From assembly GCF_000721105.1 (NCBI RefSeq), contig NZ_JOEV01000054.1:1-64000 (forward strand): a stretch of DNA of 64,000 nucleotides, read 5' to 3'. The notes below the pieces were generated by a model. That model did not search any database. It worked only from the letters and a program-made list of their open reading frames with translations, and was not told the origin of the DNA. This stretch comes from Streptomyces cellulosae (GTDB lineage: Bacteria; Actinomycetota; Actinomycetes; Streptomycetales; Streptomycetaceae). The position numbers and the translations under genes were made by a program. Positions 51,239 to 58,427 of this stretch are shown here, piece after piece (within the stretch, counting starts at the first letter, position 1; each line of letters begins with the position of its first letter).

Positions 51239-53505
51239 TCCATGACCAGGCGGCCCGCCTTGCGGTACTCGCGCCGGGCCCCTTCGACCAGGTCGGCCGT
51301 GCTGACCGCGGCTCCCCGGCCGGCGGCGGCGTAGGCGGCCGTCACCACCGCGCTGCGGATCGAGCCGCCGGCCAGCTCGAACTCCCGGGCGCAGGCGCCC
51401 GGATCGGCGTCGTCCTCGCACGGCACGTGCTTCAGGCTGTGCCGCCACAGCGCCAGCCGCTGCTCCTGGTCCGGGAACGGGAAGTCCACCACCATGTCGA
51501 GGCGACGGGTGAACGCGTCGTCGATGTTGGCCCGCAGATTGGTCGTCAGCAGAGCGACGCCGTCGAACGCCTCCAGCCGCTGCAGCAGGTAGGCGCTCTC
51601 CAGGTTGGCGTACCGGTCGTGGGAGTCCTTGACCTCGGACCGCTTGCCGAACATGGCGTCGGCCTCGTCGAAGAGGAGCACCGCGTCGGTACGGTCGGCC
51701 TCGGTGAAGATCCGCTCGAGGTTCTTCTCGGTCTCACCGACGTATTTGTCGACGACCGACGAGAGCTGCACGACGTACAGGTCCAGGCCCAGTTCCGCCG
51801 CGACGACCTCGGCCGACAGGGTCTTTCCGGTCCCGGACTCGCCTGCGAACAAACCCAGCACGCCGCGGCCCCGGCCACCGCCGGCGCTCAGCCGCCAGTC
51901 CCCGAGCACCCGGTCGCGGACCCGCGCGCGCAGCGCGAGTTCACGCAACTGCGCAAGGCGCTCCTCCGGCAGGACGAGGTCCTCCCACCCCACGGCCGGC
52001 CTGATGCGGCGCGCGTACCGCTCCAGTCCCGATGCTCCCTGCTGACGGGCGGCGAGTCGTATGTGGGAAGCGGTGAGCACACCGCCGTCGAACGCGGCGA
52101 GGCGAAGCGCGGCCCGCGCCGCCCGGGTGGCCGGGGCCGCCCCGAGCCGGTACGGCGCCAGCGTCGTCGCGAGGTCCAGGCCCGCCTCGACGGGGACGTC
52201 GCCGAGTGTGGCCTGCCAGGTCTCCACTCCACCCGGGGCCGGCCGGGGTGCGTCGAGAACCAGCGGGTCGCGGTCGGCCCAGGCCGGGTCGTAGGGTTGC
52301 CGGCCGACGAGGAGCACGGTCACGTCCTCGGCCGTGAGTTCCTGTATCAGCGGCCCCGGAACGTCGGGCAGCGGTGACACCACGAGGGCGCAGTCACGCA
52401 GCCGGGCTTCCCGGAGCAGTTCCCGCCAGGGTTCCGGCGCGGGGGCCGCCGTCGCTGTCGCGGCGGCCGGCTGCGGAACGCCGTCCGGCCGGTAGTGGAG
52501 CGCCTCCAGGCCGGACGCCGCGAGAGCGACCGCCGCCCAGGCCAGTCCGTCGCCCTCCCGCTGCTCACGCACGTACGCGGTCAGCGGCCCGGCGGCAAGC
52601 CGGGCAGCGAACCTCTGGTGCGTGCTCTCGTCGGGCCGTACGGCCCCGGGGGCGGGCAGCGGTCGCAGCCGGGCGGCCAGCAGGGCGTCGGGGCTGTCGT
52701 CGCCGAGCAGGTGGGACACCAGCCGGTCGGGCACGCGGAGCGACCGGCTCAGGAACGGGCGCTCGGGTTCCTCGACCGTCAGCAGGCCGAGTGCGCTCAG
52801 CGGGGCCGTCGGCTGGAAGCGGCTGCGGGCGTGCGGGTCGGACGCGGGCAGCGCGCACAGTTCCAGGACCATGCCGACCGTGGCCCGGCGTCTGCTGAGG
52901 TCGTCGTTGAGGTAGCCGTACAGCGCCTCGAAGCCGCGCTCGACCTCCGGCGCGAGGGCGATGAGCAGGATGTACACGTCGAGTGCGCCGAGTCCGAGCC
53001 GGCGGGCCAGGGCGCGCAGACGGCTCGGGTCGCCGGCCCCGTCCGTCCCCGCCGGGACGGCGTCCTCGTCCGCCGCGTCGGCGGCGTCGTCCGTGGGGGA
53101 TGAAGCGGGCGGCCCGTCGCCGCCCGTGCCGTCGGCGAGCCCTCCGAGGCCGCGGGCACCGCCGTCGGAGGTTCCGGCCGGAGGCGGGAGCGGGGCCGAA
53201 GCCGGTTCCCCGCCCGCGGCGGGACCGCTTGAGGCACCTGGGCCGTCCGGCGGTCCTGGCGCGCGGTCGGCCGGCCGGTGGTGCACGGCGTCATCGGAGA
53301 GGAAGTGACCACGCAGCGGGTCGGTGGGGACGTGGGCGCTGCGCCGCTCCACCAATCCGGCCACCTGCGCGTGCAGTCGGTCGAGCAGGACGAGGAGGGT
53401 CTCGGCCGGAGCCGGTGGGCCGGCCGGCGGCTGCGGGGTCCGCCCTCCTGCCCGGCCCCGCCCGGCCTCGGGGTCGCGCCGGTCCCATTGCGGCGTGGTC
53501 GTCAC
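51220..53505 (-). CDS. cis15: AAA+ ATPase of the injection system (Cis15)
   Basis: 761 aa. An acidic/Pro-rich N-terminal region (about 1-150) with LLVLLDRLHAQVAGLVERRS leads to a long helical middle section (LGLGALDVYILLIALAPEVERGFEALYGYLND). A C-terminal AAA+ domain (about 510-740) follows, with Walker A GESGTGKT, Walker B VLLFDEADAMFGKR, sensor-like ALLTTNLRANIDDAFTRRLD and the arginine-bearing VDFPFPDQEQRLALWR. It matches Afp15/Pvc15, which is needed for particle stability or cargo loading in related systems. It follows the DUF4255 gene with an ATGA overlap. It is convergent with the DUF4157 gene. Confidence 0.92.
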   Translation of the reverse strand: MTTTPQWDRRDPEAGRGRAGGRTPQPPAGPPAPAETLLVLLDRLHAQVAGLVERRSAHVPTDPLRGHFLSDDAVHHRPADRAPGPPDGPGASSGPAAGGEPASAPLPPPAGTSDGGARGLGGLADGTGGDGPPASSPTDDAADAADEDAVPAGTDGAGDPSRLRALARRLGLGALDVYILLIALAPEVERGFEALYGYLNDDLSRRRATVGMVLELCALPASDPHARSRFQPTAPLSALGLLTVEEPERPFLSRSLRVPDRLVSHLLGDDSPDALLAARLRPLPAPGAVRPDESTHQRFAARLAAGPLTAYVREQREGDGLAWAAVALAASGLEALHYRPDGVPQPAAATATAAPAPEPWRELLREARLRDCALVVSPLPDVPGPLIQELTAEDVTVLLVGRQPYDPAWADRDPLVLDAPRPAPGGVETWQATLGDVPVEAGLDLATTLAPYRLGAAPATRAARAALRLAAFDGGVLTASHIRLAARQQGASGLERYARRIRPAVGWEDLVLPEERLAQLRELALRARVRDRVLGDWRLSAGGGRGRGVLGLFAGESGTGKTLSAEVVAAELGLDLYVVQLSSVVDKYVGETEKNLERIFTEADRTDAVLLFDEADAMFGKRSEVKDSHDRYANLESAYLLQRLEAFDGVALLTTNLRANIDDAFTRRLDMVVDFPFPDQEQRLALWRHSLKHVPCEDDADPGACAREFELAGGSIRSAVVTAAYAAAGRGAAVSTADLVEGARREYRKAGRLVMEAAHPS

Positions 53506-54236
53506 CGTCGCGCCTCACCCGTCGCGCGGGTGTCGCCGGGCGCACCCCCGGCGCCGGCGTTCGCCGGGGGTGGCGACGACAGGTGCCCGGCCCGGTGCCG
53601 CCGATCCGGCGAGTCCGCCAGGGTGCCGTCCGTGCCGCGGACCCGTACGACCGCGCCCTCGGTGACCGGCGGTCCGGCGTCGTACTCGGGGTAGGAGGGG
53701 AACGGCACCGTGATCACCAGGTCCACCGACGGCTTGAGTTCGCCGCCGAGAGCGGACCATATCTCCGCGAAGGACCGTGCCTCGCTCTGCACGCCGGCCA
53801 CCGTCAGCGGCACGGACAGGCCCAGCGCCCGCAGGGCGGGCGGCAGTTCGTCCGGCCCCAGGATCTCATGGGGCAGCAGCGTCGCCAGGACGGCGGACAG
53901 CAGCCGGTGTTCGTCCTCCGCCCTCTTTGTCCACGCGGTCACCAGGTACGACAGCCGGAACCAGCGCGGTGGCTGGCGGCGTTTCAGCACCACTCCCCGG
54001 GAGTCCCGCACGGCCGTCGCGCCGCGTTCCCGGCGGCGCGTGTCCTCGCGGATGTCGTACAGGTAGGCGTCGATCGTCGGCGCGTTGCGGCGCGCCGCCC
54101 AGTCGCGGGTGGGCGCGTCGAAGTGGACCTCCACACCGCTGGAGGCCAGGGCGCCCCCGCTCAGCAGCCGTTTGACCATTTCGTCCACTTCGTGGATCAC
54201 CGGGTGCTCCGTCCGTGCAAGTGCGTGTCCGCTCAT
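53502..54236 (-). CDS. cis16: DUF4255 cap protein (Cis16, Pvc16-like)
   Basis: 244 aa. IHEVDEMVKRLLSGGALASSGVEVHFDAPTRDWAARRNAPTIDAYLYDIRED is the DUF4255/Pvc16 N-terminal signature. RWFRLSYLVTAWTKRAEDEHRLLSAVL and LPHEILGPDELPPAL follow as in the family. The C-terminal 60 residues are Pro/Gly/Ala-rich and disordered. In related systems this protein caps the tube and ends sheath assembly. It is translated together with the ATPase (ATGA overlap), and a terminator follows the regulator gene upstream, so the two-gene unit has its own promoter in the 92-bp gap. Confidence 0.92.
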   Translation of the reverse strand: MSGHALARTEHPVIHEVDEMVKRLLSGGALASSGVEVHFDAPTRDWAARRNAPTIDAYLYDIREDTRRRERGATAVRDSRGVVLKRRQPPRWFRLSYLVTAWTKRAEDEHRLLSAVLATLLPHEILGPDELPPALRALGLSVPLTVAGVQSEARSFAEIWSALGGELKPSVDLVITVPFPSYPEYDAGPPVTEGAVVRVRGTDGTLADSPDRRHRAGHLSSPPPANAGAGGAPGDTRATGEARR

Positions 54237-54279
54237 CGTGCCGGATCCGGGCCGGCGGCCCCAGAAACCACGGGGCGGA

Positions 54280-54307
54280 CGTGAGGGCAGTTCGTGGTGC
54301 CCTCACG
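54280..54307 (-). terminator. Terminator after the LuxR-type gene
   Basis: CGTGAGGGCA (54280-54289) pairs with TGCCCTCACG (54298-54307) around an 8-nt loop. It starts 21 bp beyond the LuxR-type stop at 54329 and separates it from the DUF4255/ATPase pair. Confidence 0.65.
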
Positions 54308-54328
54308 GACCATGCTGTGAACCGCCTG

Positions 54329-54991
54329 TCAGATGTAGCCTTCCCGCATCGCGTAGGCGACGGCGTGGGCGCGGTTGCGCAGGTGCAGGCGGGTGGTGAG
54401 CCCGTGCATGATGTTCTTGATGGTCCGTTCGGAGTAGGACAGTTCGGCCGCTATCTCCTTGGTGTCCAGTCCGTCGGCGACCAGGCGCAGCACATCGGTC
54501 TCGCGAGCGGACAGACCCCCGGCGGGCAGGGCGGCGTCGCCCTGGGCGGCCCGGGTCAGCGAACTCACCCGGGCCATGAGCCGTCCGAGCAGATCGGTGG
54601 GCAGGTCGCTGTCGCCGCGTGATGCCGCCAGGACCGCCTGGAAGAGCCGGGGGGCGGTGACCTCGTGCCGCCACACGACGACCCCGACGCCGGACGCGAT
54701 GACCTCCATGAGTTCCGGCTCCCGGATCTGGTGGACGACGAGGACCACGCGCGCCCCCTTGCCGCGCACCAGTTTGCGCAACTGGGCCAAGGTGATGTCG
54801 TCCAGGGCGTCGGCGATGAGCACGGTGACCGTGTCGGGGCCGGGGGCGTCCGAGTCGACCAGTTCGATCGCTGTATGGGGACTCAGGTAGTGGACGACAC
54901 CCGCCCGGGAGACGGGGTCGGCGGCGTGGATGGCGACCTGGACGCGGGCGCGGGTCATGGACGTCGGCGCGTCGAGCACGGAGCTGAGCAA
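54329..54991 (-). CDS. LuxR-type regulator with atypical receiver-like domain
   Basis: 220 aa from the TTG at 54991, which has GGAAGG 8 bases upstream; the ATG at 54958 would remove 11 residues. The N-terminal half resembles a response-regulator receiver (AIHAADPVSRAGVVHYL, VTVLIADALDDITLAQL, GARVVLVVHQIREPELMEVIASGVGVVVWRHEV), but the second acidic residue of the pocket and the conserved Lys are absent. It may therefore not be phosphorylated, or is controlled by another signal. The C-terminal LuxR HTH is intact (LSARETDVLRLVADGLDTKEIAAELSYSERTIKNIMHGL). It is the nearest DNA-binding gene to the injection cluster, upstream of cis16-cis15, and is the best candidate for a cluster regulator. Confidence 0.88.
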   Translation of the reverse strand: MLSSVLDAPTSMTRARVQVAIHAADPVSRAGVVHYLSPHTAIELVDSDAPGPDTVTVLIADALDDITLAQLRKLVRGKGARVVLVVHQIREPELMEVIASGVGVVVWRHEVTAPRLFQAVLAASRGDSDLPTDLLGRLMARVSSLTRAAQGDAALPAGGLSARETDVLRLVADGLDTKEIAAELSYSERTIKNIMHGLTTRLHLRNRAHAVAYAMREGYI

Positions 54992-55588
54992 GATGGGGGC
55001 CTTCCGTTGTTCGGCCTGGAGCGGTGCGTGGTGTGCCGCGGAACGTTCTCACCGCCTTCCGGGAGAGACGGCGAGTGCGGCCCGGCATGCCGGAACAGGG
55101 AGAAGTCCACGTGACGACCACCGATCGGACGATCCGGTCGGCGGGGCGGGGCAGCGAGCATCAGGCAGGCGCGAGTTTCTGCCTCGCGCCGTTCGGTATG
55201 CGACGACCGCGATGACCGCGTCCGTGGGACGGGCCTCGTTGCCCGTCGGCCCCGTCGACGCCGCGCCCGGCCGCGGCCTCCGCGGACCCGCTCACGCGGT
55301 GTCGGAATCGAGGATTCTGTCCTGTTCGACATGCCGGCAGAGCGGGCGTCAGCACGCGGTGGGACCGCGCACCGAACCGACGCTCTGCCTGAGCCCATTC
55401 TCGGCGTCCGAGGTGCTCACCTCCAGGACCATGTACTGCTCAGCCCTGCCCCTTTCGCGGCGCCCGAGGTACTCATCACCAAGCCATGTACTGCCCAGCA
55501 CTGCTCACAGGGCCGCGGGTGACCTCCGGTGTCCGCGGAGCCGGCGTACCGTCGGCGACGCGGCGCGGCCTTCCGCCGCAGGGACCGT
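54992..55588. repeat. Gene-free 597 bp with an imperfect direct repeat
   Basis: Lies between the LuxR-type gene and the Ig-like membrane protein gene. Two imperfect direct repeats, each about 46 bp with a 56-bp offset, lie at 55403-55449 and 55459-55504. Both read GGCG(T/C)CCGAGGT(G/A)CTCA followed by CCATGTACTGC(T/C)CAG. No ORF with family features was found; the interval probably holds the LuxR-type gene promoter. Confidence 0.55.
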
Positions 55589-56773
55589 CTACTTGCACTC
55601 CTGCAGCCCCGGAGCGGGGTCCTGCTCGGTGTTCAGCTTGTCCGAAGGCACATTGCCCCACTCCTCGTTGTCCAGCCTGGTCCAGTACCAGATGTCATTG
55701 CCGCCCTCGGTCTGCTCACCGTGGCCCCAGCACTCGAACCAGCTGAAGGTCGTCACCAACGGTCCGCGCACCTCGGAGTCGTACGAGCGCTCCTGGTAGC
55801 CGATCGCGTCATCCGCGTTGGCGCACCACAGACGTCCGTCGTCGCGGACGTCGCACTCCGTCTGCGCCTCCGGCTCTTCTTGTCCCTCACCGCCGGAGCC
55901 GGCACCGGACTCGGGCGCAGCCGACGGCTCCTGCGGCGGCTCGGGCTCCAGCGGAGGCGGCGTCGGAGTCGCTGACTTCTCCGCCGGCAGGGCACTGGCG
56001 GCGGGGGATTCCGGCTTCTCCTGGGCGAGACTGCGGACCTGCGGCCGATAGGCGAACCACAGCATCAGGAACGTGATGGCGAGGGCGAGGAGCAGACTGA
56101 GCAAGGTGGCCAGCCACCGCGGCAGGAAGCTCTGCTGGACGTACGTACCGTCGACGTCCAGGCTGGGACTGCCGGAGCGCCTGATGCCGAGGGTGTAGGG
56201 GCGGTCCTCCTTGGACCCGAACCAGATGATGTCGCGCGGCCGAAGGACGGCCTTGACGAACGCGGCACGTCCCGGCTCGATCTGGACGTTGGCGGGTGTC
56301 AGGTCGTAGGCGAGCTGGTCACCGTTGTCGCTGCCGGTGATGGAGGCGGTCACCTTGACGTTGCCCAGGTTGTCCACGGCGAGCCGGGGCCGTCCGCGCC
56401 ACCGCCCCCGGACAGTGGGCGGCACGAGTTCGGCCCGGATCTCGGAGAACGGGGTGATGGTGACGTTGCCCTCGGGGACGGTGATGGCCTCTGGATGCTC
56501 GGTCGGCGTGATCTTCACGCCGTACGGGTTCGGGCCGGCGGTCGCGTCCGGAGTGCGTGGCGGCGCGAAGGTCAGGGTGACGGTTCCCGTGGTGCCCGGG
56601 TACAGCCGCAGGGTCGGCGGCTCGACCGTGGTCCATGGCGCGACCTCGCCGACCGGGGTGAAGCGGTATTCGTCGACCACGTCACCGGTATTGCGCAGCC
56701 GCAGCCGCACCGCTGTCGTGCTACCGGGATCGACGGTGGTCGAGGCGGGTTCCAGGGAAGTCCAAAGGCTCAC
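55589..56773 (-). CDS. Ig-like / single-TM / SH3-like protein next to the CIS cluster
   Basis: 394 aa from the GTG at 56773; the frame is open to 57172, but that portion is not conserved in character. The N-terminal part (about 1-220) has two Ig-like domains: STTAVRLRLRNTGDVVDEYRF with TLRLYPGTTGTVTLTFAPP (NEW3-type), then RLAVDNLGNVKVTASITG and KAVLRPRDIIWFGSKED. One transmembrane helix (LPRWLATLLSLLLALAITFL) follows. A Pro/Glu/Ala-rich linker leads to a Cys-containing extracellular domain (CDVRDDGRLWCANADD, FECWGHGEQTEGGNDIWYWT) resembling an SH3-type secreted module. There is no signal peptide, so the Ig-like half should be cytoplasmic. Such proteins flank Streptomyces injection clusters; this one may bind the particle at the membrane. 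Confidence 0.72.
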   Translation of the reverse strand: MSLWTSLEPASTTVDPGSTTAVRLRLRNTGDVVDEYRFTPVGEVAPWTTVEPPTLRLYPGTTGTVTLTFAPPRTPDATAGPNPYGVKITPTEHPEAITVPEGNVTITPFSEIRAELVPPTVRGRWRGRPRLAVDNLGNVKVTASITGSDNGDQLAYDLTPANVQIEPGRAAFVKAVLRPRDIIWFGSKEDRPYTLGIRRSGSPSLDVDGTYVQQSFLPRWLATLLSLLLALAITFLMLWFAYRPQVRSLAQEKPESPAASALPAEKSATPTPPPLEPEPPQEPSAAPESGAGSGGEGQEEPEAQTECDVRDDGRLWCANADDAIGYQERSYDSEVRGPLVTTFSWFECWGHGEQTEGGNDIWYWTRLDNEEWGNVPSDKLNTEQDPAPGLQECK

Positions 56774-57204
56774 AGCGCCGACGGTACGACCAGGCCGTGG
56801 CCGGGTCAGGAAGCCGCCGGGCAGGACGCACTGCCCGAACGGGCCCTCCGGGTGCCCCCGCCGTTCCTGCCACGGACCGGTGGGTACAGCGTCCGGCCCC
56901 GTCGAACGGCGCCGGACGGCGGGCTCCGGGCGACGGCCGAACCCGCAACGCCCTGCGGCGGCAGCTCGACTCCGCCCTCGGGGTGGCCGGGGTGGGCAGC
57001 GCGCGGCGACGGGCGGCCGGAAACGAGCGAATCGCCTCATCTCCGAAGCGTATGGCCCTCGTTCTCCCGAAGCCGGCCGGGAAGTGAGCACAACCGAGCA
57101 GCAAATGGCCACGTTCATGACTGTCTGAAGTGGACCGCGTTGCCGATGCTTTTCCTGAATCACCACGAGCACTCACATCAGACATCCGCGTCAGAGACAT
57201 TGCC
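56774..57204. other. Divergent gene-free interval, 431 bp
   Basis: Lies between the Ig-like protein (minus) and the receiver-like regulator (plus). The second half (about 57010-57204) is less GC-rich than its surroundings, which is common for promoters. No gene was recognised. Confidence 0.4.
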
Positions 57205-57924
57205 ATGCCCCTCACTGAACTCAGCGAAGGAATCATTCACTCCGCCCTCGAGGAGGAGGCGATCGCCTATCCCGTAAACGTCGTTCTCTCACTCCAGCGC
57301 GAGCGGACGGCCGCATTGCTCCGCGCCATGCGCAGCCAGCACGTGCTGCCTGCCCTGAGTCATGCCTGGGGCTCCGAACGGGCCTACAGCACACTGCTGC
57401 GCGAGGCCGGCGCCTCCCTCACCGTTCTGGACGTTCCTGGCCCGCAGTGGAGCGAGGGCCTGGGAAAACGCGTTCGCGCGCTCAGCAACATCTCGTCCGT
57501 GGTGGTGCTGGTACCCGAACGGACGGACTCCGTGGCCCTGTTCCTGGCCGGTGCCGCCAACGTCATCCCCCGGGACACTCCCCCCAGGGAGCTCGCCGGC
57601 AGAATCCTCGCGGAGCGGCGGTGGCTGGACTCGATGTCCTCACCGCGATGGCTGTCGGCGGATTCCTCGCCGTACCGATCGCTTCGTCAGTGCACCCAGC
57701 AGGTGCTGTTCGACATTCTCCGCTCGAGTGCACGGCCTTGGTGTTGTCATGATCTGTGTCTGCTGCTCGGCACCGCCGAGGAATCGATGAGTCGACGGGC
57801 CCTGCAGGCGCGGATCGTGCGGCTCAACGAGCGCCTCATGCCGGAGGGGATATCGGTCGACTGTACGACCCAGCGGGGACGCATGACCTTCAAGGGGCTC
57901 GTCGCCGAATCCGGAGGAGTGTGA
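57205..57924 (+). CDS. Receiver-like / winged-HTH atypical regulator
   Basis: 239 aa from the ATG at 57205; a GTG at 57130 would extend it by 25 residues but lacks an RBS. The middle of the protein (LLREAGASLTVLDVPGPQWSEGLGK, SSVVVLVPERTDSVALFLAGAANVIPRDTPPRELAGRIL) has the strand-helix spacing of a receiver, but without the acidic pocket or the conserved Lys. The C-terminus (LRQCTQQVLFDILRSSARPWCCHDLCLLLG, RRALQARIVRLNERLMPEGI) has the pattern of an OmpR-type winged helix. This suggests a DNA-binding protein that does not use phosphorylation. It is placed beside the injection cluster and could be a second regulator; confidence in function is moderate. Confidence 0.6.
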   Translation: MPLTELSEGIIHSALEEEAIAYPVNVVLSLQRERTAALLRAMRSQHVLPALSHAWGSERAYSTLLREAGASLTVLDVPGPQWSEGLGKRVRALSNISSVVVLVPERTDSVALFLAGAANVIPRDTPPRELAGRILAERRWLDSMSSPRWLSADSSPYRSLRQCTQQVLFDILRSSARPWCCHDLCLLLGTAEESMSRRALQARIVRLNERLMPEGISVDCTTQRGRMTFKGLVAESGGV

Positions 57925-58235
57925 GCGTCCGCGGCAGCCGTCCCACGCGGGTTCCCACCGGACACCGGCGGCCGCCGCGGCCACGGTCCGGCCACGGCGG
58001 GCCGCCGGGCTCCGGCCCGGCTTCGTGAATGCCGGGACGACGCCCCCACCCGCTTTCATCTCCGAGAACAATCACACGGTTTGTGCCCTCCGGTCGGACG
58101 GGCCGTGGCCGGCGTCGGCCCGGGTGGAGTCCCTTCGGGGTGGAACCTGCTCGAGTCTGACCGTGAGGCGGACAAGCTGCTGATCAAAGCCGACGGGCGG
58201 CAGGCAGACGCCCGCGTCCGGCGGCCGTGTCGGGG

Positions 58236-58263
58236 GACGGCAGCCCCTGCCGGGGCTGCCGTC
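58236..58263. terminator. Bidirectional terminator
   Basis: GACGGCAGCCCC (58236-58247) and GGGGCTGCCGTC (58252-58263) form a perfect 12-bp stem with a 4-nt TGCC loop. It sits between the convergent regulator (ends 57924) and STAND-like ATPase (ends 58428) genes. The rest of the 503-bp interval holds no recognised gene. Confidence 0.75.
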
Positions 58264-58427
58264 GTGCGCGAGTCATGCCGGATCACGAGCGACGGGCCCT
58301 GGACGCGCCCCCGCGCAGTGCGCGGAAGGCATGTCGGGGATGCGTGGGACCGCTCCTCAACAGCCGGGGAAAGGCGTCCAGTGCCCCGGCCCCGCTCCTC
58401 GGCGGGCAGCCGTGGCCTGCCACGGCA

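Noticed and set aside
54992..55588. Short plus-strand frames in the gap upstream of the LuxR-type gene
   Set aside because: No RBS, no domain and no GC3 pattern; treated as non-coding.
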